DNA of 64,000 bases, from positions 3,100,001-3,164,000 of the forward strand of contig NZ_CP031467.1 of the NCBI RefSeq assembly GCF_003368325.1. The letters are read 5' to 3'. A program made the position numbers and the translations under genes. This DNA is from Paraburkholderia caffeinilytica. Lineage in GTDB: Bacteria > Pseudomonadota > Gammaproteobacteria > Burkholderiales > Burkholderiaceae. Shown here one piece after another: positions 26,640 through 35,528 of the stretch (position 1 is the stretch's first letter; the number at the start of each line of letters is the position of its first letter). The notes below the pieces were generated by a model. The model had not been told where the DNA came from, did no database searches, and was given only the letters and a program-made list of their open reading frames with translations.

Positions 26640-27559
26640 CGAAATTGATCAAGCGCGCCTCGGCTGAAGCGCGCGCTTTCCGCAACAAACACGCTGACGC
26701 CGGCGGCGCTGCGCTGAACAAACAGAAAGCCGCGAGCAATAAAAAACGCGCACCGCACGACGACGACCTGCACGACGCGCCGCAAATCGAAGCGCCGCGC
26801 AAGCCGCGTTTCGCGCCGGTCACGTTCTCGGAAGAGGGCGGCGTGCGCTTCCTGCACTTCGGCACGGAATGGGTGCAAGGCGCAATGCGTCTGCGCAAGC
26901 CGGATCACATCGAACTCGAGTACGCGCAGCAGATGATGGCCTGGCTGCTGTTCATCGAAACGCCGAAGCGTATCGTCCAGCTCGGTCTGGGCGCCGCTGC
27001 GCTGACCAAATTTGCGCACCGCTTCCTGAAGCGCGCAAAGGTCGAGGCGGTCGAGCTGAACCCGGCGGTGGTCGTAGCCGCGCGCACGATGTTCGACCTG
27101 CCGCACGACGACGCCCGTCTGACCGTGCACGAAATGGACGCATGGGACTTCGTCAACGACCGCGCCAACCATGGCACGATCGGCGCGTTGCAGATCGACG
27201 TCTACGATGCCACCGCGCGTGGCCCGGTGCTCGACAGTGTCGGTTTCTACCGCGCGGTGCGCGCGTGCCTGACCGGCGCGGGCGTGGTGACGGTGAACCT
27301 GTTCGGCGATCATCCGAGCTTCGTGCGCAACATGAAGCGTCTGAACGAAGCCTTCGACGGCCGCGTGGTCGCGCTGCCGGAAGTGCATGACGGCAACCGC
27401 ATCGCAATCGCCTTCTCGGGCCCGGCGCTCGACGTGCCGTTCACGACACTGCAAGCGCGCGCGAAGCTGATCGAAGCGGAGCTCGGTTTGCCGGCGCGCA
27501 AGTGGATCAAGGGGCTGCAGGAATCGACCGGGCAGAACGGCAGTTCGTTCTCGGTTTGA
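26636..27559 (+). CDS. Spermidine-synthase-like methyltransferase-fold protein
   Basis: A 307-residue protein with a Rossmann-like SpeE domain. A basic N-terminal 60 residues (AFRNKHADAGG, then NKKRAPHDDD) precede it. The nucleotide-binding segment is IVQLGLGAAALTKFAH and the acidic loop is VEAVELNPAVVVAAR. IDVYDATARGPVLDSVGF is the catalytic-loop equivalent. True spermidine synthases have GGGDGG and a D-x-x-D in the loops; here the loop is GLGAAALT, so polyamine synthesis is not assured. It is the last gene of the overlapping trio, with a 4-base ATGA overlap upstream. Confidence 0.8.
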   Translation: MTKLIKRASAEARAFRNKHADAGGAALNKQKAASNKKRAPHDDDLHDAPQIEAPRKPRFAPVTFSEEGGVRFLHFGTEWVQGAMRLRKPDHIELEYAQQMMAWLLFIETPKRIVQLGLGAAALTKFAHRFLKRAKVEAVELNPAVVVAARTMFDLPHDDARLTVHEMDAWDFVNDRANHGTIGALQIDVYDATARGPVLDSVGFYRAVRACLTGAGVVTVNLFGDHPSFVRNMKRLNEAFDGRVVALPEVHDGNRIAIAFSGPALDVPFTTLQARAKLIEAELGLPARKWIKGLQESTGQNGSSFSV

Positions 27560-27723
27560 TGTGAGAATGGGGCGGGCCGGTTCGATTCGCTGAATACCCA
27601 ACACGCATGTCGCCCATCGGCGACCCAGCCCCCGCGTCCAGCCGTCTCGCGCCACCTCTCATCTCTGCTAAATCGCCGCCCCGCGCGCCCCAGCAGCACC
27701 TTTGCGCCTCGGGTCGTCCCTGC

Positions 27724-27751
27724 TTGACCGGACGTTCTCGGCTCCTATACT
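27724..27751 (+). promoter_or_regulatory. Sigma-70 promoter for the DUF3311-mctP operon
   Basis: TTGACC (27724-27729) and TATACT (27746-27751) are separated by 16 bases, about 100 bases before the first ATG. Both hexamers match the consensus at five of six positions. Confidence 0.6.
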
Positions 27752-27852
27752 CTTTCGAAGCTTTCGGGGTGCCCGTGGCCTACCTGCGACGGGACATCCA
27801 CCACCCGTCCACACACGGGCCAACATTTCAATAATAGGGAAGAGGAGACGTC

Positions 27853-28092
27853 ATGGCTCACGACGCCGACGCGAACAAGGCCAGCAAGCACTGGCTCTGG
27901 TTGCTGCTGTTGCCCTGGATCGCGATGATCTGGGTGCCGTCATACAACAAGGTCGAACCGCAGCTGTTCGATTTTCCGTTCTTCTACTGGTACCAGCTCC
28001 TTTGGGTGCTGATCAGCGCGATCATCACGGCGCTCGTGTACTTCAAGACCAAGACCCGCTCATCGGGCAGCTCGCAAGGGGGCGCACAATAA
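27853..28092 (+). CDS. DUF3311 small membrane protein, transporter partner
   Basis: A 79-residue protein with two membrane helices (WLWLLLLPWIAMIWVPSYN and FYWYQLLWVLISAIITALVYF) and a charged C-tail. DUF3311 genes commonly precede sodium:solute symporters of the MctP type, as here: the stop TAA shares its last base with the mctP ATG. A small accessory or second-subunit role in the transporter is likely; biochemical evidence for this family is limited. AGGGAAGAGGAGACGTC gives a strong ribosome site. Confidence 0.88.
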   Translation: MAHDADANKASKHWLWLLLLPWIAMIWVPSYNKVEPQLFDFPFFYWYQLLWVLISAIITALVYFKTKTRSSGSSQGGAQ

Positions 28093-29642
28093 TGAACGCC
28101 ACCGCAACTTTCGTCTTCGTCCTGTTTTTCATCGGCGTCACCATTCTCGGTTTTATCGCGGCCCACTGGCGCAGGGGCGACCTCGCCCACCTGGAAGAGT
28201 GGGGCCTCGGCGGCCGGCGCTTCGGCACCATCGTCACGTGGTTCCTGCTGGGCGGCGACCTGTACACCGCCTACACCTTCATCGCCGTGCCGGCGCTGGT
28301 ATTCGGTGCGGGCGCAACGGGTTTCTTTGCGCTGCCGTACACGATCCTGATCTATCCGTTCGCGTTCGTCGTGTTCCCGAAACTGTGGAGCATCGCCAAA
28401 CGGCAAGGCTATGTGACTTCGGCCGACTTCGTTTCCGCTCGCTATGGCAGCCGCATGCTGGCGCTGGCGGTCGCCGTGACCGGCATCGTCGCGACGATGC
28501 CGTACATCGCGCTGCAACTGGTCGGTATCGAAGTGGTGATCGGCGCGCTGGGTTTCGACACCCAAGGCTTCGTCGGCGATCTGCCGCTGATCATCGCCTT
28601 CGCGATTCTGGCGGCGTACACCTATACGTCGGGCCTGCGTGCACCGGCCATGATCGCGGTGGTCAAGGACATCCTGATCTACATCACGATCTTCGCCGCG
28701 ATCATCGTGATTCCACCGCAACTGGGCGGCTTCGGCCACATCTTCAGCGCGGTGCCGCCGGCCAAGCTGCTCCTGAAGGCGCCGGATGTTTCGAGCCTGA
28801 ACGGCTACAGCGCGTACGCGACGCTTGCGGTGGGCTCGGCGCTCGCGCTGTTCCTGTATCCGCACTCGATCACGGCGGTGCTGTCGTCGAATTCGGGTAA
28901 CACGATCCGCCGCAACATGGCGATGCTGCCGGCTTACTCGCTGGTGCTCGGCCTGCTCGCGCTGCTCGGCTTCATGGCCTTGGCTTCGGGCGTGAAGGAC
29001 ATGCCGGAGTTCGCGCCGTACTTCAAGGCGTTCGGCCCGAACTTCGCGGTGCCGGCGCTGTTCCTGCACTTCTTCCCGTCGTGGTTCGTCGGCGTGGCGT
29101 TCGCGGCGATCGGTATCGGCGCGCTGGTGCCGGCGGCCATCATGTCGATCGCGGCAGCGAACCTGTACACGCGCAACATCCACAAGGAGTTCGTGAACCG
29201 CAACATGACGCATGAGCAGGAGACCAACGTCGCGAAGCTGGTCTCGCTGATCGTCAAGGTCGGCGCGGTGGCGTTCATTCTCGGCTTGCCGCTCACGTAT
29301 GCGATTCAGTTGCAACTGCTGGGCGGCATCTGGATCATCCAGACGCTGCCGGCCATCGTGCTGGGTCTCTACACGCGCGTGCTCGACTACCGCGGCCTGC
29401 TGATCGGCTGGGCGGCCGGCATCGCAACCGGCACGTGGATGGCGATTTCGCTGAAGCTGGCGGGCTCGATCTTCACGATCCATCTGTTCGGCATGGCGAT
29501 TCCGGGCTACGCGGCGGTGTGGTCGCTGATCGTCAACCTGGTGGTGTCGGTGGTGGTGAGCCTTCTGGTGCGCATGTTCGGCATGCAGCGCGCCGAGGAC
29601 CGTACCCGTCCGGAAGACTACCTGGACGTGGTCGAAGGCTAG
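28092..29642 (+). CDS. mctP: Monocarboxylate/sodium:solute symporter
   Basis: A 516-residue member of the sodium:solute symporter family with about 13 membrane helices. Its first cytoplasmic loop motif EEWGLGGRRFGTIVTWFLLGGD and the PALVFGAGATGFFALPY region match the MctP monocarboxylate (lactate, pyruvate, alanine) permease of rhizobia and Burkholderia. SSNSGNTIRRNMAMLPAYSL is in the conserved central part. It is translated in overlap with DUF3311 (TAATG). The substrate is inferred from family, and the transporter probably imports short-chain organic acids. Confidence 0.85.
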   Translation: MNATATFVFVLFFIGVTILGFIAAHWRRGDLAHLEEWGLGGRRFGTIVTWFLLGGDLYTAYTFIAVPALVFGAGATGFFALPYTILIYPFAFVVFPKLWSIAKRQGYVTSADFVSARYGSRMLALAVAVTGIVATMPYIALQLVGIEVVIGALGFDTQGFVGDLPLIIAFAILAAYTYTSGLRAPAMIAVVKDILIYITIFAAIIVIPPQLGGFGHIFSAVPPAKLLLKAPDVSSLNGYSAYATLAVGSALALFLYPHSITAVLSSNSGNTIRRNMAMLPAYSLVLGLLALLGFMALASGVKDMPEFAPYFKAFGPNFAVPALFLHFFPSWFVGVAFAAIGIGALVPAAIMSIAAANLYTRNIHKEFVNRNMTHEQETNVAKLVSLIVKVGAVAFILGLPLTYAIQLQLLGGIWIIQTLPAIVLGLYTRVLDYRGLLIGWAAGIATGTWMAISLKLAGSIFTIHLFGMAIPGYAAVWSLIVNLVVSVVVSLLVRMFGMQRAEDRTRPEDYLDVVEG

Positions 29643-29670
29643 GTCAGCCGTCCCATCTCGCCGGAAAAGC

Positions 29671-29705
29671 AACGCCCGCGGACAAAAGTTTGCGGGCGTT
29701 TGTCT
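29671..29705 (+). terminator. Rho-independent terminator of mctP
   Basis: Arms AACGCCCGC (29671-29679) and GCGGGCGTT (29692-29700), then TGTCTTT. It lies 29 bases past the mctP stop. Confidence 0.8.
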
Positions 29706-29766
29706 TTCCGGGGTACTCCAGGGCACGATAGCGGAACTGTCCTTCAAAGCGTCCGTCGCGCGAGCC

Positions 29767-30891
29767 ATGGCTTCTGCCGATTCCCCCCGCGTCGTTGTCC
29801 GCCGCTCGGCCATTAGCCGCATGGTGCGAACGATCACGTCGCCGTACTATCGCTATCGCCACGCGAAGGTACTCCATAGCCTGCGCGTCGGTGTCGCGAT
29901 GCTGGTGTCGATTCTCGCGACCACCGGTATCAACATTCCACATGGCATCTGGTCGTCGGTGACCTTGCTGGTGGTGATCGGCGGCTTGCAGCATCACGGC
30001 AATATCCGCAAGAAGGCCGCCGACCGGGCGGCGGGAACGCTGCTCGGCGCGGCGATCGGGCTTCTGCTCATCCTGACGCAGAATCTGACCGGGTCGCTGC
30101 CGCTCACCTACGTGCTGATGTCGATCGTCGCGGGGATCTGCGCGTGGTTCGCGATTGGATCGTCGGGATACATCGGCCTGCTGACGGCGATCACGATGTG
30201 CGTCGTCGCGGGTCATGGCGACAATCTGATCGACGTCGGTCTATGGCGCACGCTGAACGTGCTGATCGGCATTGTGATCGCGCTGGCGTTTTCATTCGCG
30301 TTGCCGCTGCACGCGACTTATTCGTGGCGCTATGGGATTGCCGCCAATCTGCGCGACTGTGCGCGGATCTACACCCGTTTGCTGGAAGGCGAAACGATCA
30401 GCGAGGATGAACAGGTCAAACGCTTCCTCGCGATCAACAAGCGGCTGGTGCAGTTGCGCTCGCTGATGCCTTCGGTGGCGAAAGAGATCGATGTGCCGCA
30501 GGCCCGGCTCGAAGAAATCCAGCGGCTGCATCGCTCGGTGCTCAGTTCGCTGGAATTGCTGGCGACCGGCCCGCTGATGCGCGCCGATGCCGTGGCGCGT
30601 GCCGCGTATGCGCGGGAGTGCGGCGACGAGGTGCACGCCGTGCGCGGCATTATGCTGGCAATAGCGCGCGGCCTGCGCTTTGGCCGCGCGACGCACTTCG
30701 GCATTCCCGCCGCGTCGCCGCTCGCACCGGTGCGTAGCGACGCCGCGCTCGAACTGCCGCCCGACTTGCAGGGGCCTTACTGGCTCGGGCAGCGCCTGGC
30801 CGAACAGGTGGAGCGGTTGCGCGCGTTGCTGCTGGAGACCGAGCCGAACTGGAACATCGAGCGGCACTCGCGCACTGTGCTGAAGGCCTAG
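29767..30891 (+). CDS. FUSC-family membrane protein
   Basis: A 374-residue membrane protein. Paired helices in the N-terminal half match the FUSC/YccS/aromatic-acid exporter-like family: LRVGVAMLVSILATTGINIP, WSSVTLLVVIGGLQHHGNIR, and RAAGTLLGAAIGLLLIL. The soluble C-terminal half (residues about 190-370) is mostly helical and lies in the cytoplasm. Such proteins are proposed to export small aromatics (fusaric acid, p-hydroxybenzoate), often with a periplasmic adaptor; none is adjacent here. Substrate unknown. Confidence 0.85.
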   Translation: MASADSPRVVVRRSAISRMVRTITSPYYRYRHAKVLHSLRVGVAMLVSILATTGINIPHGIWSSVTLLVVIGGLQHHGNIRKKAADRAAGTLLGAAIGLLLILTQNLTGSLPLTYVLMSIVAGICAWFAIGSSGYIGLLTAITMCVVAGHGDNLIDVGLWRTLNVLIGIVIALAFSFALPLHATYSWRYGIAANLRDCARIYTRLLEGETISEDEQVKRFLAINKRLVQLRSLMPSVAKEIDVPQARLEEIQRLHRSVLSSLELLATGPLMRADAVARAAYARECGDEVHAVRGIMLAIARGLRFGRATHFGIPAASPLAPVRSDAALELPPDLQGPYWLGQRLAEQVERLRALLLETEPNWNIERHSRTVLKA

Positions 30892-31044
30892 TTTTTCACG
30901 TTGGCCGGGTGAGCCGGCGTGGCCTGACAGGCTGCGGTTGCATACAGCACGGGTGCTCGATGGTTACGGTGATCGCGTCGGCAAACCGCTGCGACCGCAG
31001 TTGCGACCGCAGCAACTGACGCACCCGCAGCTGCGCCGGCACCC

Positions 31045-31080
31045 GCACTCGCGACCGCGCCTGCACTCGCGACCGCGCCC
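31045..31080. repeat. 18-bp direct repeat in the FUSC-VOC gap
   Basis: Two copies of GCACTCGCGACCGCGCC plus one base (31045-31062, 31063-31080) lie within a wider degenerate hexamer-like stretch, roughly 30980-31085. On the minus strand it reads as an Ala-Gly-Ala-Ser low-complexity ORF, which is not a credible gene. Confidence 0.6.
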
Positions 31081-31105
31081 GCCGAAGCCCCCGTGCGTGT
31101 CTCGC

Positions 31106-31525
31106 TCAGGCTTCCGGCATCGTCACCATCCACGCGAGACCGAAGCGGTCCACCACCATCCCGAAGCCCTTGCTCCAGAAGGTGGCTTGCCACGGCATCG
31201 TCACCGTACCGCCATCGGCCAGCGCGTTGAAATATCTCTCGCCGGACTCGGCGTCGTCAGCCGTCAGCGAGAGGCTGAAGCCGCTGAAGGTGGCCTGCGG
31301 GTCGCAGTGGCCATCCGAGGCCATCCAGTTGGTCGAGCCGAGCTTGATCGTGGCGTGCATGATCTTTTCTTCCAGACCGGGCCGCGGCTGGTTTTCCGGG
31401 TCGGGGCTGGGCGGCGCGTCCTTGTAGCGCATCAGCAGCAACACCTCGGCGCCGAGCTTCTCGGTGTAGTACTTGAGCGCTTCTTCACAGCGGCCGTTGA
31501 AAAATACATAAGGCTGAACGTACAT
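31106..31525 (-). CDS. VOC-family protein, PhnB/YjdN type
   Basis: A 139-residue protein. It opens MYVQPYVFFNGRCEEALKYY, the first half of a PhnB-like VOC domain, and has the pair MHATIKLGSTNWMASDG and GTVTMPWQATFWSKGFGMV, then DRFGLAWMV. Such proteins resemble glyoxalase folds but many have no known enzyme activity; some are annotated as 3-demethylubiquinone-9 methyltransferase-like, which is not supported. GGGAGACGATC precedes the ATG. It is alone on its strand. Confidence 0.87.
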   Translation of the reverse strand: MYVQPYVFFNGRCEEALKYYTEKLGAEVLLLMRYKDAPPSPDPENQPRPGLEEKIMHATIKLGSTNWMASDGHCDPQATFSGFSLSLTADDAESGERYFNALADGGTVTMPWQATFWSKGFGMVVDRFGLAWMVTMPEA

Positions 31526-31644
31526 GATCGTCTCCCGGAATGGACTCTGCGGCGCCGCGTTCCTTCGGCAAATGACCGCGAAGGAGTGGGCGTGCAGACG
31601 ATTGTAGTCGTCTGTTGCGGCGGCGATTGTGACATTGTGTCGAC

Positions 31645-31728
31645 GGCAGGCGGCAGGCGGCAGGCGGCAGGCGGCAGGCGGCAGGCGGCAGGCAGCAGGC
31701 AGCAGGCAGCAGGCAGCAGGCAGCAGGC
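31645..31728. repeat. 7-bp tandem repeat, 12 perfect-period units in two blocks
   Basis: Seven copies of GGCAGGC (31645-31693) are followed by five copies of AGCAGGC (31694-31728) with no break in phase. It lies between the VOC gene and tal, before the tal hairpin, and codes for nothing convincing on either strand. A 7-base period would shift any frame it sat in. Confidence 0.95.
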
Positions 31729-31736
31729 GCCAAACG

Positions 31737-31775
31737 GCATGCGGCCCTGAACCGGAAAGGCTCAGGGCCGCATGC
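31737..31775 (-). terminator. Hairpin downstream of transaldolase
   Basis: Perfect 14-base arms (31737-31750 and 31762-31775, GCATGCGGCCCTGA and its complement) flank an 11-base loop. It is 35 bases beyond the tal stop. No T run follows on the minus strand. Confidence 0.7.
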
Positions 31776-31809
31776 TTGACCGCGTGTTTAAGCTCGACGC
31801 CAGCCGGCT

Positions 31810-32763
31810 TTAACGCAGCGCTTCGATCAGCTTCTCCAGCTTGACGGCGTCCGCGGCAAACGCGCGGATGCCTTCAGCGAGCTTTTCGGTCGCCATCGCT
31901 TCGTCGTTGACGAGGAAACGGAACGACGCCTCGTCGACCGGCACGCGTTCGATGCCCGCGCCCGTGCCCATTTCAGGCGACAGCTTGCGCTCGACCTTCT
32001 CGGTGCTCTCCTGCAGCTTTTGCAGCAGATCCGGGCTGATGGTCAGCAGATCGCAGCCGGCCAGTTCCAGAATCTGGCCAGGGGTGCGGAAGCTCGCGCC
32101 CATCACCTCGGTCTTGTAGCCAAACTTCTTGTAGTACGCGTAAATCCGGCGCACCGATTTGACGCCCGGATCGTTGGCGCCGCCGTCTTTCACTTCGTCC
32201 CACGCGCTACCGGCGTTCTTCTTGTACCAGTCGTAAATGCGGCCGACGAACGGCGAGATCAGTTGCGCGCCCGCTTCGGCACAGGCAGCGGCCTGCGCGA
32301 GCGAGAACAGCAGCGTCATGTTGCAGTGGATGCCTTCTTTCTGCAGCACTTCGGCGGCGCGGATGCCTTCCCACGTGGAGGCCAGCTTGATCAGCACGCG
32401 TTCGCGGCCGATGCCGTGGTCTTTGTACAGGGCGATCAGCTCGCGGCCCTTGGCGATCGACGCTTCGGTGTCGAACGACAGGCGCGCATCCACTTCGGTC
32501 GACACGCGGCCCGGAATGATCTTGAGAATTTCGGTGCCGAAGGCGATCAGCAACTGGTCGATGATTGCGCCGACCGGTTTCGACGCATGCGCTTTCACGG
32601 TTTTTTCGAGCAGCGGCTTGTAGTCGTCTTTCTGGACGGCCTTCAGAATCAGCGACGGATTGGTGGTCGCGTCCTGCGGCTTGTACTGCGCAAGCTGCTG
32701 GAAGTCGCCGGTATCGGCCACGACGGTGGTGTATTGCTTGAGTTGATCGAGTGCGGTTGTCAT
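31810..32763 (-). CDS. tal: Transaldolase
   Basis: A 317-residue class I transaldolase of the TalB type. It transfers a three-carbon unit between sugar phosphates in the nonoxidative pentose phosphate pathway. The Schiff-base lysine is in [29 protein letters not shown] opens the barrel and [20 protein letters not shown] follows. The length equals that of E. coli TalB. It is monocistronic here and divergent with respect to no neighbour of the same pathway. Confidence 0.96.
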   Translation of the reverse strand: MTTALDQLKQYTTVVADTGDFQQLAQYKPQDATTNPSLILKAVQKDDYKPLLEKTVKAHASKPVGAIIDQLLIAFGTEILKIIPGRVSTEVDARLSFDTEASIAKGRELIALYKDHGIGRERVLIKLASTWEGIRAAEVLQKEGIHCNMTLLFSLAQAAACAEAGAQLISPFVGRIYDWYKKNAGSAWDEVKDGGANDPGVKSVRRIYAYYKKFGYKTEVMGASFRTPGQILELAGCDLLTISPDLLQKLQESTEKVERKLSPEMGTGAGIERVPVDEASFRFLVNDEAMATEKLAEGIRAFAADAVKLEKLIEALR

Positions 32764-33009
32764 GTTCGAGCCTTCATGGCGCGCGTGCGCCGTGGTTCAG
32801 GAGAAATGAGATCGCCACCGGACGGAAGGACAAACCGTTCCGGCGGCCGCGGGTCACGCTGCAGCGTCTGCCCGTCATGTTGCCGGGGAATTTTGACGGA
32901 AAGCGCTGCCGGATGCTTCTATTCTATGGCGGATCGTCTGACGCAGTATTGACACTTGCTCCCGGCGATCCGTTCACAGGGATTTGGGATGACGGTTTCC
33001 GCCGACGAT

Positions 33010-34230
33010 TCAGGCGCGCCGGGCGTTCAGCACCAGTTGCGTCAGCACGCCCGCCACCAGCCCCCAGAATGCCGAGCCGATCGAGAGCAGGGTGAGGCCC
33101 GAGGCCGTCACCATGAATGTCACCAGCGCCGCTTCACGCTGCTTCAGATCCTGCATCGCGTTGGCGAGGCCGCTCATGATCGAGCCGAACAGCGCCAGCG
33201 CCGCGACGGAAACCACCAGCGCCGTCGGCAAGGCCGCGAACAGCGCGGCGATGGTCGCGCCGAAAATCCCGGCGATCAGATAGAAAATACCGCACCAGAC
33301 TGCGGCGGTGTAACGCTTGCCGCGGTTTTCGTGCGCTTCGGGGCCGGTACAGATCGCCGCCGTGATCGCTGCAAGATTGACGCCATGTGAGCCGAACGGC
33401 GCGAGCAGCAGCGAAGCGATGCCCGTCGTCGAAATCAGCGGCGCGGAGGGCGTGCTGAAGCCGTCCGCACGCAGCACGGCGATGCCCGGCACGTTCTGCG
33501 ACGCCATCGCGACGACAAACAACGGAATGCCGATGCTGATGCTCGCCGCGACCGAAAACACCGGCATCGTGAACACGGGATGGGCGAGCGCGACATGAAA
33601 GCGGCTGAAGTCGAGCAGCCCGAGCCCGCCGGCGGCCGCCGTGCCGACGATCAGCGTCGTCACGATCGCATAGCGCGGCGCGAGGCGTTTGACGATCAGG
33701 TAGGTGAAGAACATGGTCAGCACGAGCGCGGTCTGGAACTGCGCCGCGCGGAAAATCTCGATGCCGATCTCGAACAGAATGCCCGCCAGCAAAGCCGAGG
33801 CGATGCCTGCCGGGATTTTTTTCATCAGCGTGTCGAACCAGCCGGTCAGGCCGACCAGGGTCAGCAACACCGAGCAGACGATGAACGCGCCGATCGCCTC
33901 GGGGTAGGCCACATGCGGCAGCGACGACACCAGCAGCGCGGCGCCGGGTGTCGACCAGGCAATCACGATCGGCGCGCGAAAGCGCAGCGAGAGGCCGATC
34001 GTGCAGACGGCCATGCCGATCGACAGCGCCCAGATCCACGACGAAATCTGCGCATCGTTGAGATGGGCGGCCTGGCCCGCCTGGAACATCAGCACGAGCG
34101 AGCTGGTATAGCCCGTCATCATCGCGACGAAGCCGGCGACGAGGGTGGACAGCGAGGTATCGGCAAACGGTCTGAGCCGTCCGGTGTGTGCGTTGACAGG
34201 GGACAAATCGGGCGATGACGACAAACTCAT
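33010..34230 (-). CDS. benE: Benzoate/H+ symporter family transporter
   Basis: A 406-residue protein with about 12 membrane helices, of the BenE family of proton-coupled benzoate transporters. LVAGFVAMMTGYTSSLVLM and APIVIAWSTPGAALLVSS are typical. GIPLFVVAMASQNVPGIAVLR is another core segment. No benzoate degradation genes are adjacent, so the substrate is family-level only. It is separated by 39 bases from the VWA gene upstream, which is on the same strand, so transcription may read through. Confidence 0.85.
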   Translation of the reverse strand: MSLSSSPDLSPVNAHTGRLRPFADTSLSTLVAGFVAMMTGYTSSLVLMFQAGQAAHLNDAQISSWIWALSIGMAVCTIGLSLRFRAPIVIAWSTPGAALLVSSLPHVAYPEAIGAFIVCSVLLTLVGLTGWFDTLMKKIPAGIASALLAGILFEIGIEIFRAAQFQTALVLTMFFTYLIVKRLAPRYAIVTTLIVGTAAAGGLGLLDFSRFHVALAHPVFTMPVFSVAASISIGIPLFVVAMASQNVPGIAVLRADGFSTPSAPLISTTGIASLLLAPFGSHGVNLAAITAAICTGPEAHENRGKRYTAAVWCGIFYLIAGIFGATIAALFAALPTALVVSVAALALFGSIMSGLANAMQDLKQREAALVTFMVTASGLTLLSIGSAFWGLVAGVLTQLVLNARRA

Positions 34231-34269
34231 TCTGAAGCTTTTTATAGGGGGAGTGAAAACGCGACCTGC

Positions 34270-35445
34270 TTATTTGCTCAACATGCGCATCGCCGTTTCG
34301 AGTCCGGCGAGCGTGAGCGGATACATGCGGTGGCCGAGCACTTCCCGGATCGCGCTGACCGATTGCCGATAGGCCCACAAACCTTCCGGCTCCGGATTGA
34401 GCCATGCGTAGTGCGGGAAATGATCGGCGAGGCGGCGCAGCCACACGGCGCCGGCTTCGGCGTTGTTGTACTCGACCGAGCCGCCCGGCTGCAGCACTTC
34501 GTACGGACTCATGGTCGCGTCGCCGACAAAGATCAGCTTGTAGTCAGGCGTGAACTTGTGCAGCAGGTCCCACGTCGGCATGCGCTCGGCATGACGGCGG
34601 CGATTGTTCTTCCACAGGAAATCGTACACGCAGTTGTGGAAGTAATAGAACTCGAGATGCTTGAATTCGGCCTTGGCGGCGGAAAAGAGCTCTTCGGTGC
34701 GCTTGATGTGATCGTCCATCGAACCGCCCACGTCGAGCAGCATCAGCACTTTGACCTTGTTGTGCCGCTCCGGCACCATCTTCAGGTCGAGCCAGCCGGC
34801 GTTCGCCGCGGTGCTGCGGATCGTGTCGGGCAGATCGAGCTCTTCGGCCGCGCCTTCGCGGGCGAAACGGCGCAAGCGGCGCAGCGCGATCTTGATGTTG
34901 CGGGTGCCGATTTCGACCTGGTCGTCGTAATCGCGGTAGGCGCGCGCTTCCCACACCTTCACCGCCGTGCGGTTGCCCGCCGCGTCGCCGCCGATGCGCA
35001 CGCCTTCCGGGTTGTAGCCGCCGTTGCCGAACGGCGAGGTGCCGCCCGTGCCGATCCATTTGTTGCCGCCTTCGTGGCGCTCTTTCTGTTCGTCGAACAG
35101 TTCCTTCAGGCGTTCCATCAGCTTGTCGAGGCCGCCCATCGCTTCGATCTGGGCTTTTTCCTCGGGCGACAGATCGCGTTGCAGCTTCTTCTTCAGCCAG
35201 TCGAGCGGGACGTCGAAGGCGAGCTCCGAGGCCTTCGCGACGCCATTGAAATACGCGCCGAACGCCTGGTCGAACTTGTCGAAATACTGTTCGTCCTTGA
35301 CCAGCGTGATGCGCGCGAGATAGTAGAACTCGTCGAGCGACGGCGCGATCACGTTGGCTTTGAGCGCCTCGAGCAGCGTCAGGTATTCCTTCACCGACAC
35401 CGGCAGTCTGGCGGCGCGTAGCGAGTAGAAGAAGTCGATCAGCAT
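34270..35445 (-). CDS. VWA-domain protein, CoxE-like
   Basis: A 391-residue soluble protein with a von Willebrand A domain in its C-terminal half. KVLMLLDVGGSMDDHIKRTE carries a MIDAS-like DVGGS in place of DxSxS, and a later TKFTPDYKLIFVGDATMS-like part holds the second motif region. The N-terminal half is helical and CoxE-like (YSLRAARLPVSVKEYLTLLE). CoxE/CoxD-type pairs act as metal- or cofactor-insertion chaperones of carbon-monoxide dehydrogenase and related enzymes. The MoxR ATPase lies 83 bases upstream on the same strand, making a classic MoxR-VWA pair. No client gene is evident. Confidence 0.88.
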   Translation of the reverse strand: MLIDFFYSLRAARLPVSVKEYLTLLEALKANVIAPSLDEFYYLARITLVKDEQYFDKFDQAFGAYFNGVAKASELAFDVPLDWLKKKLQRDLSPEEKAQIEAMGGLDKLMERLKELFDEQKERHEGGNKWIGTGGTSPFGNGGYNPEGVRIGGDAAGNRTAVKVWEARAYRDYDDQVEIGTRNIKIALRRLRRFAREGAAEELDLPDTIRSTAANAGWLDLKMVPERHNKVKVLMLLDVGGSMDDHIKRTEELFSAAKAEFKHLEFYYFHNCVYDFLWKNNRRRHAERMPTWDLLHKFTPDYKLIFVGDATMSPYEVLQPGGSVEYNNAEAGAVWLRRLADHFPHYAWLNPEPEGLWAYRQSVSAIREVLGHRMYPLTLAGLETAMRMLSK

Positions 35446-35528
35446 GCTGTGTCCTCGGCGGCGGATGGTCGGTGGACCGCGCTCATCAACGGGTATGCGC
35501 GGTCGAGCACCGGTTCATCACCGGTTGA

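Noticed and set aside
30888..31193. Ala/Gly/Ser-rich 101-residue minus-strand ORF
   Set aside because: It overlaps the 3' end of the VOC gene and the repeat stretch, and consists of low-complexity repeat translation.
31645..31728. CRISPR-like array
   Set aside because: The units are 7 bases and contiguous, with no unique spacers; the other arrays are likewise simple tandem repeats.
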